DNA from: Peptoniphilaceae bacterium
GTDB taxonomy: Bacteria; Bacillota; Clostridia; Tissierellales; Peptoniphilaceae
Reading direction: 5' to 3'
Assembly (NCBI GenBank): GCA_028723425.1
Contig: JAQYEZ010000038.1
Location: 17,256-81,255 of the forward strand
Length of the DNA stretch: 64,000 nt
Numbering within the stretch: the first letter of the stretch is position 1; every line of letters begins with the position of its first letter. The notes under the pieces are model-generated. The model was given only the letters and a program-made list of their open reading frames with translations. It did no database searches and had not been told where the DNA came from. This document shows positions 53,832 through 63,865 of the stretch, in pieces. The translations under genes and the position numbers were made by a program.

Positions 53832-54577
53832 TTTTTATTTTTCAACTCCTCCATTCTTTTTAATCTTTCTTCTCTAGCCTTTTGGGCAAATGAAATATCC
53901 TTGTTGGTATTTGGTGTAGATGATGGATTTTGTCTTCTTTTGTATTGACGAGGTGATCTTTTTCTAGTAAGTTTTCGCCTTTCTTCCATAATCTTTAAGT
54001 CATTTAAGGAGAAAATATTTTGATCTCTCCAAGTCTTTAAAAAGCCCATTACATATTTTACATCTACATTGCCAACTTCCTTAGCCTGTCTAAAGGCCTC
54101 GATTACAAGCTCTGGACTGGAATTATATTCATCCATAGTCTCATGAATCCTTGCAATATCGTTGGGCGTTAGTGTTCTTTCTATAATTCTTTCAACAGTT
54201 TCAAACATGGCTGATTTTCTTTCTGCCAAATCTATGGCTTTTTGGTTTTGTTCCATTTTCATTTGGCTTGTCTTTCCAAAATAGGCCTGCCTCAAAGAAA
54301 CTATTTCTATGTATTCTTCTCCTTCATTAGAAATTTTTCTCCTAAATAAGCCCATGTTAATCCAATATTCTATGGTCTGATTCATGGTCTTATCGTCAAA
54401 ACCTAATTGTCTTTGGATTTTTTCTAAATCAACTCCACCATTTAAGCAATCTTTATAAATTAATAGAAATGATTTTAAACTATCCCCATCTGCCATTTGC
54501 ACATAGGTATTTAAAAACATATTTTCAAAAGGAGTTGTCCCCATATCAACTTGTATATTTTGCATTTGAAATTTCAA
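53828..54577 (-). CDS. DnaD-domain primosomal protein
   Basis: The 249-residue protein has an N-terminal winged-helix part (about 10-110; TFENMFLNTYVQMADGD-like start and IEYWINMGLF) and the DnaD domain (about 135-200; ELVIEAFRQAKEVGNVDVKY and FLKTWRDQNIFS), then a basic tail. DnaD and DnaB-type proteins help assemble the helicase at the origin and restart sites. The start is TTG 54577 with AGGTG upstream; an ATG four codons later is an alternative. Confidence 0.9.
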   Translation of the reverse strand: MKFQMQNIQVDMGTTPFENMFLNTYVQMADGDSLKSFLLIYKDCLNGGVDLEKIQRQLGFDDKTMNQTIEYWINMGLFRRKISNEGEEYIEIVSLRQAYFGKTSQMKMEQNQKAIDLAERKSAMFETVERIIERTLTPNDIARIHETMDEYNSSPELVIEAFRQAKEVGNVDVKYVMGFLKTWRDQNIFSLNDLKIMEERRKLTRKRSPRQYKRRQNPSSTPNTNKDISFAQKAREERLKRMEELKNKK

Positions 54578-54581
54578 ATTA

Positions 54582-55157
54582 TCACCTGTATTCTTTTCTA
54601 ATTTTCATTTTGGTAATTTTTGTATATATTATTCCCTTATGTACTTCAAAATATGTAAAATCAGGATCTATCTTTTGATTTTCAAAAACCTCTAGTGTGT
54701 GGTCATAGACCTTAAAACCAAGTTTTTGATAAAGCCTTAAAGCTCTTATGTTAAAGTCATTTACGTCTAGATATAGCTCTTTAAATTTTATATCATCAAA
54801 AAAATAATCTAAAAGTATCTGCATTGCTTCATATCCATAGCCTAAAGAAACAAAATCTGCATCAAATACTATGCCAAGTTTTGCCGTTTTTGCTAAGGTA
54901 TTATAATTTTTTAGGCCCAAAAAACCAATAAAGAGATCATCTTCTTTCCTTCTTACTGCAAAGTATCTTTTTCTTGGGCCTGTTATAGTAGAATACCAGT
55001 ATCTTACTTCAGCCTCTGTAAAAAATCCATAATTGTAACCTTCCATCCAAGGATTATCAAAATTGCCCCATCTTTGGACACCTATGGCATCCTCATATTC
55101 TATTCTTTTAAGATATACCCTAAAATCTTTTTTATCTTTTAATATCTTCTTGGCCAT
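54582..55157 (-). CDS. GNAT family N-acetyltransferase
   Basis: A 191-residue acetyltransferase of the RimJ/RimL type. FIGFLGLKNYNTLAKTAKLG and the acetyl-CoA block VSLGYGYEAMQILLDYFF (a Q/R-x-x-G-x-G/A-like loop) are followed by the usual LDVNDFNIRALRLYQKLGF. The target is unknown. It begins 1 nt after the dnaB stop. The ATG 55157 is preferred over an upstream TTG inside dnaB. Its place between dnaB and dnaD in a replication operon is unusual. Confidence 0.88.
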   Translation of the reverse strand: MAKKILKDKKDFRVYLKRIEYEDAIGVQRWGNFDNPWMEGYNYGFFTEAEVRYWYSTITGPRKRYFAVRRKEDDLFIGFLGLKNYNTLAKTAKLGIVFDADFVSLGYGYEAMQILLDYFFDDIKFKELYLDVNDFNIRALRLYQKLGFKVYDHTLEVFENQKIDPDFTYFEVHKGIIYTKITKMKIRKEYR

Positions 55158-55158
55158 T

Positions 55159-56484
55159 CTATTCTTCTCTGTAATCAAAATCTCTAAATGTTGTACAAGT
55201 TTTATGAAAGAAAAGTTCCATTAAACCAGTTGGGCCGTTCCTATGCTTGGCTAAAATAACTTTGGCAAGATTTGGATTATCCTCTTCATCATAATAATCT
55301 TCTCTATATAAAAGCATAACTACATCAGCATCTTGTTCTATAGCTCCTGATTCTCTAAGATCAGAAAGAATTGGCTTGTGGTCACTTCTCTTATCAGCCT
55401 CACGGGAAAGTTGAGCTAGGGCAAGAACTGGACAGTTTAATTCCTTGGATAAAGATTTTAAACCTCTGGAAATATTAGCTATTTCTTGTTGCCTATTATC
55501 AAATCTTCCCTCTCCTCTCATAAGTTGTAGATAGTCTATGACGACCAAATTTAGTCCATTTTCCGCCTGAAGTCTCTTACACTTACTTCTTAACTCTGAA
55601 AGGGTTATTCCTGAAGTTTCATCAACATAAAGATCCTTATCTTTTATTGCTTTAACACCTTCAATAATCAAAGGCCACTCTTCATCTGATATTCTTCCAT
55701 TGATGATTTTTTCCAAATCTACTAAACTTGCCATAGAAATTAGTCTTTGATTAAGTTGGTAGTTAGACATTTCAAGTGAGAAAAATGCTACAGCTTGACC
55801 AGCCTTAGCTGCATTCCAAGCTATTGTTAAACCTAGGGCAGTCTTTCCCATAGCAGGTCTTGCTGCCAAAAGTATAAGTTGTGAACTTTGTAGACCTGAT
55901 AATTTAAGATCTATGGAGGATATGCCAGTAGTTACTCCTGTTATTTTGCCTTCATTTAGGGAAAGTTCGTTTAGTTGTTTTAGAGTTTCATCCATAGTTT
56001 CTGAAACTCTAATAAGGCCAGAATCTATATTATCTTGTGTAATCTCAAAGACTCTAGACTCTGCTCTTTCTACTATATTCTTTACATCATCTTTTTGACT
56101 ATAAGAGTCTTCTGTAATTTCATCAGCTGCTTGAATTAGACTTCTTAAAATGGCTTTTTCTTTTACAGCCTTACAGTATTGGTCAATATTTGGAGTATAA
56201 AATGAGGAGAGTGTTATTTCTGTGATAAACTCCTCTCCTCCCACTTCTTCTAGGATGTTTTCGTTTTTAAGTTGACTAGTTAGGCTAACTTCATCAATCT
56301 TTATATCCTTAGAATACATTTTTACTATTGTTTTATATATCCTTTGAGTCCTAGAATCGTAAAACTCTACCGGTTTTATGATTTGTATAGCTTGATCAAT
56401 GGTTGAGTTTTTCTTTAATATACAACCAATAATGGCCTTTTCTGATAAGAAGTCATTAGGCAGTTGCCTAAGACTATCAACCAT
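55159..56484 (-). CDS. dnaB: Replicative DNA helicase DnaB
   Basis: The 441-residue helicase has the N-terminal hexamer domain (DFLSEKAIIGCIL), then the RecA-like ATPase with Walker A ARPAMGKTAL, FSLEMSNYQLNQRLIS, Walker B VIDYLQLM and the arginine finger region KHRNGPTG. Its ATG overlaps the rplI stop (TAATG), as in many Firmicutes. It drives fork unwinding; the loader and DnaD genes follow in the same operon. Confidence 0.97.
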   Translation of the reverse strand: MVDSLRQLPNDFLSEKAIIGCILKKNSTIDQAIQIIKPVEFYDSRTQRIYKTIVKMYSKDIKIDEVSLTSQLKNENILEEVGGEEFITEITLSSFYTPNIDQYCKAVKEKAILRSLIQAADEITEDSYSQKDDVKNIVERAESRVFEITQDNIDSGLIRVSETMDETLKQLNELSLNEGKITGVTTGISSIDLKLSGLQSSQLILLAARPAMGKTALGLTIAWNAAKAGQAVAFFSLEMSNYQLNQRLISMASLVDLEKIINGRISDEEWPLIIEGVKAIKDKDLYVDETSGITLSELRSKCKRLQAENGLNLVVIDYLQLMRGEGRFDNRQQEIANISRGLKSLSKELNCPVLALAQLSREADKRSDHKPILSDLRESGAIEQDADVVMLLYREDYYDEEDNPNLAKVILAKHRNGPTGLMELFFHKTCTTFRDFDYREE

Positions 56485-56927
56485 TATTCTGCCTCAACTA
56501 AAACTTTTAATTCTGCTATAACTTCTGGGAATAATCTGATATTTGCTTTGTATTGACCAGTTTTTACTATATCTTCTTCTAAAGATATTTTCTTTTTATC
56601 AACTTCTATTCCTTTTTCTAATAGGGCTTCTGCTATGTCCTTATTAGTTACAGAACCAAAGAGTTTTCCTTCTTCACCAGCTTTTACTTTGATAGAAACT
56701 GAATTTTCTTCTATTTTTGACTTTGTTTTTTCTGCTTCTGCTCTATTTTTTTCTTCCTCAGCCTTTAACTGTGCTTGCATAGCCTCAAATTTTGCCATAT
56801 TTTCCTTATCAGCAACCACGGCAAGATTATTTGGTAACAAATAATTTCTAAAATATCCAGTCTTTACATTTATTAATTCGCCCTTTTTTCCAACTCTAAC
56901 TACATTTTCAGTTAATATTACTTTCAT
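56484..56927 (-). CDS. rplI: Ribosomal protein L9
   Basis: The 147-residue protein begins MKVILTENVVRVGKKGELIN and GYFRNYLLPNNLA (the rRNA-binding N-domain), has the long central helix (AQLKAEEEKNRAEAEKTKSK) and the C-domain ending in IRLFPEVIAELKVLVEAE. GGAGG is upstream. It overlaps the gdpP end by 20 nt and dnaB by 1 nt. Confidence 0.97.
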   Translation of the reverse strand: MKVILTENVVRVGKKGELINVKTGYFRNYLLPNNLAVVADKENMAKFEAMQAQLKAEEEKNRAEAEKTKSKIEENSVSIKVKAGEEGKLFGSVTNKDIAEALLEKGIEVDKKKISLEEDIVKTGQYKANIRLFPEVIAELKVLVEAE

Positions 56928-58905
56928 TTTCCTTTTCCTCCATAAAATATTCTTTTATTGCTTTTTTTAACATATCTTCTGCATCTTCCATAGACATGTC
57001 TAGCTGAGTAGCAGCAGATGTCAAATGACCACCACCGCCAATACGCTCTAATATTAATTGTACTGATATATCACCCAAACTTCTACCCGAAATATGGATT
57101 CTATCATTTGATCTTGTCAAAACAAAACTTGCCTTGACTCCATTTATATTTAAAAGGTCATCGGCTGCTTGACTTGCTATCAAGGTTGACCCATCAATAT
57201 CTCTGTTAAAGTGTCCTATTGCAACAACATTATCAAAAACAATGGCATCTGATATAACTTCTGATTTATATCTTACTATTTCAAAATCATCTTTAAACAT
57301 GGTTTTTATGATGATTGAATCTGCTCCCCATCTTTTAAGTATTGATGCTGCTTCAAAAGTTCTTACTCCTGTTTGATAAACAAAGTTTTTCGTATCGACA
57401 GTTATTCCTGCCAAAAGCCCCTCTGCTACAGGTGTCCTTGCCTTGAAGGACTCATCAAAGTAGTTCATTATTTCAGTAACAAGCTCTGATGCTGATGAAG
57501 CATAGGGTTCTATATAAGATATTGTGGCATTTTTAATATAATCTTTACCTCTTCTATGGTGGTCAATTATAACTATTTGATCAGTTTTATCCAATAAACT
57601 TGGAGCTTCAGTAGAATTTTTCCTATAGTTATCGGTAACAATTATTAAACTTTGAGGAGAAATTCTTTCCAAAGCTTGATTTTCTGTTATTACATCATCT
57701 TTAAAGCCATCCAGACTATTAACTGTTCTCTTATAAATATTTTCTATAGGCTTTGTAACGGCCTCTAAGACAAAATGAACATCTTTTCCTATAAACTTAG
57801 CACATTCATAAACTCCAAGTGCTGACCCAAAAGAATCCATGTCTGGGTTATTGTGACCCATAACATAAATATCTGAAGAATTTTCAATTAGTCTTCTTAA
57901 AGCATGAGAGATAACTCTTGATTTAACTTTGGAAATTTTTTCTGTAGCTTTAGATTTTCCTCCAAAATATTCATAATTATCTTCAAGTTTAATTACAGCT
58001 TGGTCTCCACCACGGCTTAAGGCTATATCAATTGCCATTTTTGAATCTTCATATACTTCATCAGGAGTAGAACCAGCATAGCCAACACCAATAGATAAGG
58101 TTGGATTTATAGCATTTTTACCCTCAATTCCTCTTACCTTATCTAATATAGAAAATTTGCTATCATATATAGCCCTATAGTCTTTATAATTTAATATAGC
58201 AATGTACTTATCATTTTCATATCTTACTATAATAGCATTATGTTCTTGGAAATATTGGATAATAGTCCTATCAACCTTACCCATTAGACCAGTTTTCCTA
58301 GCAGCTTCTGTTATATTTTTGACATCATCATAGTTATCAAAATATATTAGCATGCTCACTAAAAGTCTATCCTTAAAAAGCTTTTTTATTGACTCATCAT
58401 ATGTGTTTGAAATTCCATAGAGGAATATCAAATCTCCCTTATCATCTTCAACATAAGAAAAGTAAAATTCATAAGTTTCATCGCCTATATTTATCTTAAG
58501 AGGTTGTTTTATTTGATCATTAAATTCTTGATTTTTAAATTCAGGAATAAAATTTCCTACATTTTTTCCAACTATAGAATCATCTTCAAAAAGTGCCCTA
58601 AATTTACTATTATGCCATTTAATCCTTTTATCTTTTTCCAAAATCAAAATTGGAAAGGGCATTTCAAAAATAATATTTTTAGAAATCGAGTCAAAAGAAT
58701 AGCTTACACCATCCACATAAGCTTGTAGGAGATTTTTGTTCTTTTCTTCTATTTCTTTAAGATAAAAATAAAGTCCTACAGTTAAAGCCAGTCCCAAAAT
58801 TCCCAAATATAATTTATAAAATAATAGGATTACAGAAATAAGTATTGGTAAGGATAAAATCAATACATAGTTTTCATTCTTTAACAGCCTATTTTTTTCT
58901 TGCAT
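56908..58905 (-). CDS. gdpP: Cyclic-di-AMP phosphodiesterase GdpP
   Basis: The 665-residue membrane enzyme lowers c-di-AMP, which controls potassium, osmolytes and wall stress. It has two N-terminal helices (about 13-50), a PAS domain, a degenerate GGDEF domain (SIGVGYAGSTPDEVYE region) and the DHH/DHHA1 phosphoesterase domain: VMGHNNPDMDSFGSALG, IIVTDNYRK, IVIDHHRRG, and GGGGHLTSAA. GAGGAG precedes the ATG. It overlaps DUF2232 by 17 nt and rplI by 20 nt. Confidence 0.95.
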   Translation of the reverse strand: MQEKNRLLKNENYVLILSLPILISVILLFYKLYLGILGLALTVGLYFYLKEIEEKNKNLLQAYVDGVSYSFDSISKNIIFEMPFPILILEKDKRIKWHNSKFRALFEDDSIVGKNVGNFIPEFKNQEFNDQIKQPLKINIGDETYEFYFSYVEDDKGDLIFLYGISNTYDESIKKLFKDRLLVSMLIYFDNYDDVKNITEAARKTGLMGKVDRTIIQYFQEHNAIIVRYENDKYIAILNYKDYRAIYDSKFSILDKVRGIEGKNAINPTLSIGVGYAGSTPDEVYEDSKMAIDIALSRGGDQAVIKLEDNYEYFGGKSKATEKISKVKSRVISHALRRLIENSSDIYVMGHNNPDMDSFGSALGVYECAKFIGKDVHFVLEAVTKPIENIYKRTVNSLDGFKDDVITENQALERISPQSLIIVTDNYRKNSTEAPSLLDKTDQIVIIDHHRRGKDYIKNATISYIEPYASSASELVTEIMNYFDESFKARTPVAEGLLAGITVDTKNFVYQTGVRTFEAASILKRWGADSIIIKTMFKDDFEIVRYKSEVISDAIVFDNVVAIGHFNRDIDGSTLIASQAADDLLNINGVKASFVLTRSNDRIHISGRSLGDISVQLILERIGGGGHLTSAATQLDMSMEDAEDMLKKAIKEYFMEEKENESNIN

Positions 58906-59788
58906 ATAAAGCTCCTCTTAGGTTAAATATTAAGTCAATTCCTCCCAAAATAAGGAAAAATAGTGACAAAAAACTAAATAATAAGAAAACCAAAATCCAG
59001 GTAAATATTCTATAAACTTTGGATTGTTTTTTCTCTATAACATAATCCATAGTAAAAATACCGTTTATTTGTAAAAGTGAAATTCCAATTGATATGGCAT
59101 TTGCCCTAACCATAGCTTGGTCAAGACCCACATATTTTGCCCCTCCTATCAAAAGCAAAGCTAGCAATAATCCTATAACAACTTCTCTTATAGTTAATTT
59201 TAAAGTATTTATTTTTGAAAAATCTCTGAAAGATTCATCCTTATAATTTAAATAATTCCTTGTTGTTTTTAGAGCTATAAGAGCATATATAAAGCCTATA
59301 ATAGCAAGAATAGCAGGTATGTTTCTAAAACTTTTTTCAAGAATCTCTCTTGGATAAGCTAAGCCTTCATTTTTTAGCATGCTTACAACTTGGTCTATCA
59401 CTTTAGATATATCTATAGCATTTGTTCTGATTAAATAATAATAGAAAATATTTAAAAAAAGTGCACTTAAAATAAATACTATTATTAAAGCATCGGTATC
59501 ATTTAAATCAAGCTTTATAGTTATGCTAATTATTAAGCCTAAGATTAAAGCTGTTAAAAACACAACATTAATTTTTGCTGTAAAACTTAGGACAAAAGAT
59601 ATAAGCCCTAGCAAAAATAATAATATAATTGAATCAATCAGTTTTTCATTTACCAAAAAAATAGCAAAAATAATTGGTACAATCGCCAAACTAATCAGCG
59701 TATAGTTTGCCATAAGAACCATAAATATGGTAATTATTGCAATAGCCATTATGTTGATGGCCCTATTTACATTTATCTTCTCATTCAT
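58889..59788 (-). CDS. DUF2232 (YybS-like) membrane protein
   Basis: A 299-residue protein with about eight hydrophobic helices and no catalytic motif. DUF2232/YybS proteins are regularly encoded just before gdpP in Firmicutes; their role is unknown, perhaps in membrane or sporulation-related processes. The ATG at 59788 fits the AAAGGA site better than the ATG two codons upstream, which overlaps the site. It is the first gene of the long DUF2232-gdpP-rplI-dnaB operon. Confidence 0.85.
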   Translation of the reverse strand: MNEKINVNRAINIMAIAIITIFMVLMANYTLISLAIVPIIFAIFLVNEKLIDSIILLFLLGLISFVLSFTAKINVVFLTALILGLIISITIKLDLNDTDALIIVFILSALFLNIFYYYLIRTNAIDISKVIDQVVSMLKNEGLAYPREILEKSFRNIPAILAIIGFIYALIALKTTRNYLNYKDESFRDFSKINTLKLTIREVVIGLLLALLLIGGAKYVGLDQAMVRANAISIGISLLQINGIFTMDYVIEKKQSKVYRIFTWILVFLLFSFLSLFFLILGGIDLIFNLRGALYARKK

Positions 59789-60031
59789 ATTCATCCTTTC
59801 AATTTATTCTATCATATAGGCTATTTTTTTTAAATGATAAAATGAGCTAGTGTATTCATTTTACTTTAATCTTATACATAAACAAGAATTTCAAGTACAA
59901 TAAATAAGCAAAGATTTGAAATTTTCTTTGCTTTTAGCTATGATAGCTAATAATAAAAACTATTAGAAAATTTAAATTATGGATATAAGATAAGTAATAT
60001 CAAAATAATCACTAAAAGGCAGGCGGTATTA

Positions 60032-62158
60032 ATGCAAAACAAAAATTCTTTTATCTTCTCTATTATTAGCGATACTCATGTTTTAGCAAAGGAGCTGATG
60101 GTAGATAACAAAGATTTTGAAACTTTTACAAAATTTGATAGAAAGCTTTTAGTAGAATCAGAAGCCTTGTTAGAAAGATCTTTGGAACTAGTAAGCGAAA
60201 AAAACACTTCCTATTTGTTGTTAACAGGCGATTTAACCAAGGATGGGGAAAAACTATCTCACAAAAGAGTTAGTCAAATACTAAGGGCATGGAAAAATGA
60301 AGATGAGAAAAGAAAAATATTCATCCTACCTGGTAATCATGATATTAACAATAGCAAGTCTTATGACTACAAAAATAATAGTAGGGCAGAAAATATTTCT
60401 CCAAAAGACTTTCTAGATATCTACGACTTTACTTATCAAGGCTTTGATAAAATTGAAATGTATAAGGATAGCCAAATTTTTAAATCCTATCTAAATAAGG
60501 TAAATGAGGCTTATAAAAGAGAAAGTAATGCTATGTATTATGCTCACGGATTTTTATCCTACATGGCACGAATTAAACAAGAAAATAAAGATACCAATGG
60601 CATAAGCATAATAGCCCTTGATACTTCCATTTACTCATGTGATTTTGAAAATAATCATCTAGATTTTAAGGAAAATGTTCCAGGCTATTTGGAAGAAAAC
60701 CAAATGATTTGGGCCTTGGACATGATAGATGCAGCAAAAAAAAGAAAAGACTTGATTATCATGATAGCCCACCATGCTATTATCCCAAATTTTAGAAATC
60801 AGGAGTTAGTCTTTGCTCCCTTTATTATTAAAAATTGGGCTAGAAAATATAAGTCTGAAGATCCTAGACTTAATGATAAAACTCCTATAGAAGTTTTAGC
60901 CGATAGGTCTGTAAAGTTTATTTTTACAGGTCATCTTCATGAAAATGGTACTGCAAAGTTTAAATCCCAAGCCGGCAATGAAATATTCAATATCCAAACA
61001 GGTTCAATTGTTACTTATCCTTTGCCAATTAGACATATTAAGATTGTGGATGATGTAGAAGATTTTTCGGGTTTTTCACTAGATGTAAAGACTCAATTTA
61101 TTAAAGATTTTACTTTTATAAACCTAAAAGGAAATGTAGAAATAGTCACAGATGCAACTTACTATACCCTAGAAAATCAACTTTCTTTAAAAGATGTTGT
61201 TTTTAATTATGTTAAAACTCAAGCAAACAAACCAGAAATCTACAATATAAACTTAAAAAATGAAATCCTAAAATACGGATCCACTTTCCTAAAAAGAGAG
61301 CTTCCAAGAAGTGGATATATTAATGAAATTTTTCCGCTCTTATTAAAATATTTTCCAAAGGCTATAAAAAATGTTAATATTTCAATAACTGTATACAAAA
61401 AAGACTTTGCTTTTCTTATAAGATTTATGGGCTCAAGGATCATTATAAGATCAGCTTCTATAGAAAGAGCCTTAGAAAATATGTTAAGGCAAATTGAAGA
61501 TAAAATAATTTCCAAAGAATATATAATAGATACTTATGAATTATTGGTAAGAAAATTTCTATCCATGCCACTTGATGAAAATTCTAAAGAAACAATCTAT
61601 GATTTTTCAAACTATCTTTATCAATATAAGGCCTTGGACGAAGAAGAAAGACCTCTATATATAGAAAAATTTATAAATAAGTTAAACAACCCTAATTACA
61701 ATATAATAGACCAAATCTTATCCTATACAAAAGATGAAATAAACTCTGTATATGATCATATATTTAGCTCTATTGTCTTTAAAAAAGATGGATCAAAAAG
61801 TAAATTTTATAACGATTTGTTAATTTCTAAGGGGCTTGCAGCAAAGATTACAATTTTTATGCTTGAGAAAAAATTAAATAACCTAAAAGATCTAATAAAT
61901 TTACTAGCAAGACCCTTATTTGGTAAAAAACAAGTAGAAGGAGTTGATCTTCTTTCCTATATTATCCATCATAGAAAGTTTACCTCTGCAAGATATAAGT
62001 ACACTTCAAAAATGTTTGGAACTAAATCTTTAAGAAAATATATCATAGATCTTATTATGTCAATGTCTAACGAAGTCATAGATCGTTACCAAAATGAGGA
62101 CTTTAACGAGCTAGATCACTATTTTAACTATATAGAATATGATGAGTCTAAAATTTAG
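60032..62158 (+). CDS. Large metallophosphoesterase (calcineurin-like)
   Basis: A 708-residue protein without signal peptide. Residues 1-340 hold the five metal motifs: SDTH (about residue 14), LLTGDLT, LPGNHD, IAHHA and FTGHLHENG. The C-terminal half (about 360-708) is helical, Lys-rich and not recognised; family members with long C-termini exist in clostridia. It could be a phosphodiesterase or nucleotidase. The GGCGG site before the ATG is weak. It is a single gene, ended by a perfect hairpin (62180-62221). Confidence 0.85.
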   Translation: MQNKNSFIFSIISDTHVLAKELMVDNKDFETFTKFDRKLLVESEALLERSLELVSEKNTSYLLLTGDLTKDGEKLSHKRVSQILRAWKNEDEKRKIFILPGNHDINNSKSYDYKNNSRAENISPKDFLDIYDFTYQGFDKIEMYKDSQIFKSYLNKVNEAYKRESNAMYYAHGFLSYMARIKQENKDTNGISIIALDTSIYSCDFENNHLDFKENVPGYLEENQMIWALDMIDAAKKRKDLIIMIAHHAIIPNFRNQELVFAPFIIKNWARKYKSEDPRLNDKTPIEVLADRSVKFIFTGHLHENGTAKFKSQAGNEIFNIQTGSIVTYPLPIRHIKIVDDVEDFSGFSLDVKTQFIKDFTFINLKGNVEIVTDATYYTLENQLSLKDVVFNYVKTQANKPEIYNINLKNEILKYGSTFLKRELPRSGYINEIFPLLLKYFPKAIKNVNISITVYKKDFAFLIRFMGSRIIIRSASIERALENMLRQIEDKIISKEYIIDTYELLVRKFLSMPLDENSKETIYDFSNYLYQYKALDEEERPLYIEKFINKLNNPNYNIIDQILSYTKDEINSVYDHIFSSIVFKKDGSKSKFYNDLLISKGLAAKITIFMLEKKLNNLKDLINLLARPLFGKKQVEGVDLLSYIIHHRKFTSARYKYTSKMFGTKSLRKYIIDLIMSMSNEVIDRYQNEDFNELDHYFNYIEYDESKI

Positions 62159-62179
62159 CTTTAAAAGTATACTAAAAAA

Positions 62180-62221
62180 GATAAAAGTTGGATTATTTTT
62201 GAGTCTAATCCAACTTTTATC
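62180..62221. terminator. Perfect 16-bp hairpin between convergent genes
   Basis: GATAAAAGTTGGATTA (62180-62195) pairs exactly with TAATCCAACTTTTATC (62206-62221) around a 10-nt loop. T-rich flanks on both sides allow termination in both directions. Confidence 0.9.
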
Positions 62222-62229
62222 ATCAAATA

Positions 62230-63801
62230 TTACTTATTTAAATTTTCTTTTTTATCTTTGGCTATTCTTTCTACCTTAAATAAAATCAACACTAGGTAAA
62301 ATATAAAGCTTTTTCTACTATAGGAAATATAAAGCGGAGTCCAATTAGTAGCAAATTTTTTCTTATAATTTCTCAAGCCTTCAAATGAATATATTCTATC
62401 CCCGAATTTATAAACCAAAAACGCTAGCTTTTCTTGTAAGAAACTATTTTCATTTACACCAACATTATATAGGGGTGCCATTCCTAAATCAAAATATTCC
62501 TTGCCTATATTCTTACAATATAAGAATAAATTAATAAACAAGTAATCCATGGTTCCGTTGGGTGATTTTTCTTCATCAAATCTCATCAAATCAATAGTTA
62601 AAGTATTTGACTTGCCATTTGGAAGAATATTTGCAAAGGCTATAGGATCTCCATTTTCATCTTTTACTATAGCAATATCTGACTTTTGTAAGTAATCTTT
62701 GTCAAAAAATCCTAGAGAAAATCCCATTTCCTTTCTGCCGTTAAGCCATTTATCGGATATATTTTTTAGTTTGTTTATTAGTTCTTTATCATAAGGAGGC
62801 CTTATTACCTCAAATGAAAAATCAGCCTTTTCAAATTTGTTAATTACATTTCTAAAGGACTTGTTCTTTTTTCCTTCAAGAGAAAACTCTTCGACCCTTA
62901 CACTTGCTGATTCTCCAAACTTCATAAATTGGAAACCATAATCGTGCAAATTCATAAGATATTTTTCTGATATTTCATAAAAGATAGGATTATAGTCATA
63001 CAAATCTGCCTTTTTTATAAACTCATCTATTATCTTTTGATAATAGTCTGGATCTCCAAATGGAGCTCCCATAACTATTAGCTTATCTTTATAAGTGAAA
63101 AATTGTAAGCAAGCTTTCAAATCATTATTTTCATCTACATAATAGAATACTTCTTTATCTGCTAAATAAACAAGACCTGCTGTTGTAGGTGAAGGATAAG
63201 TCTCAAGTAAATAATCAATTTTAGAAAAATCTACTTTTTCTCCTAGGCTAACTTTTTTTAACCTCAAATAAAGATTAAGTAAAATTACACTAATAAATAA
63301 AATTATTACTAAAATAATTATTTTTACCAAGACAACTTCAAAGGGAACAATCACAAAATCATGTATCCTATTTATCCTCATAATATGGTAGTTTCTTGCC
63401 ATAACCATAATAGAAACAAAGGCTATTATATTTAGAAAAATAGCTAATTTTGTTTTATCTTCATAAGAATAAACTAAGCCTTCCTTATAAAGTAAATCTT
63501 TGCTAAAATAAGCCAAGATTAGGCAAAAAGTTATATAGGATAAGGTATAAAGGCTAAATGAAGTTATCCTTGCATAAAATAGACTCAAAATCAATATCAT
63601 TATGGTTGGATAAAAAGCCCTCTTGACCTTTTTACTGTTAATAAGCCCCAAAAATATAAAGAGTATTCCAAATACTATGGATGGAAATTGATATATTAAG
63701 TTTCCTTGTAGGTGGCCAAATTTATTTATCCACCTTATCTTTCCCAGTTCGTCTGGTATAGTAACAGATAAAATAAAAAATACACCAAGTATATAAAGCA
63801 T
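62230..63801 (-). CDS. MprF-like phosphatidylglycerol lysyltransferase, short form
   Basis: The 523-residue protein has about six N-terminal membrane helices and a C-terminal DUF2156/lysyltransferase domain (about 195-500): YPSPTTAGLVYLADKEVFY, GAPFGDPDYYQK, ESASVRVEEFSLEG and DLMRFDEEKSPNGTMDYLF. Full MprF has about 14 helices including a lipid flippase; here that half is missing. Lysyl- or alanyl-PG lowers surface charge and protects against cationic peptides. The ATG at 63801 lacks a ribosome binding site; the frame is open, without an ATG, up to a TAA at 63876-63874, so the gene may be 5'-truncated. Confidence 0.8.
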   Translation of the reverse strand: MLYILGVFFILSVTIPDELGKIRWINKFGHLQGNLIYQFPSIVFGILFIFLGLINSKKVKRAFYPTIMILILSLFYARITSFSLYTLSYITFCLILAYFSKDLLYKEGLVYSYEDKTKLAIFLNIIAFVSIMVMARNYHIMRINRIHDFVIVPFEVVLVKIIILVIILFISVILLNLYLRLKKVSLGEKVDFSKIDYLLETYPSPTTAGLVYLADKEVFYYVDENNDLKACLQFFTYKDKLIVMGAPFGDPDYYQKIIDEFIKKADLYDYNPIFYEISEKYLMNLHDYGFQFMKFGESASVRVEEFSLEGKKNKSFRNVINKFEKADFSFEVIRPPYDKELINKLKNISDKWLNGRKEMGFSLGFFDKDYLQKSDIAIVKDENGDPIAFANILPNGKSNTLTIDLMRFDEEKSPNGTMDYLFINLFLYCKNIGKEYFDLGMAPLYNVGVNENSFLQEKLAFLVYKFGDRIYSFEGLRNYKKKFATNWTPLYISYSRKSFIFYLVLILFKVERIAKDKKENLNK

Positions 63802-63865
63802 CAAAACTAAAAGATCTAGACTTAAAGATCTTGCTAGTTTTGCCCCACGTTCATCTTTTGTGTCA

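Noticed and set aside
59795-60031. Small RNA between DUF2232 and the metallophosphoesterase
   Set aside because: Only a short AGCTAT-G-ATAGCT palindrome is seen in the 237-bp divergent gap; too weak to call.
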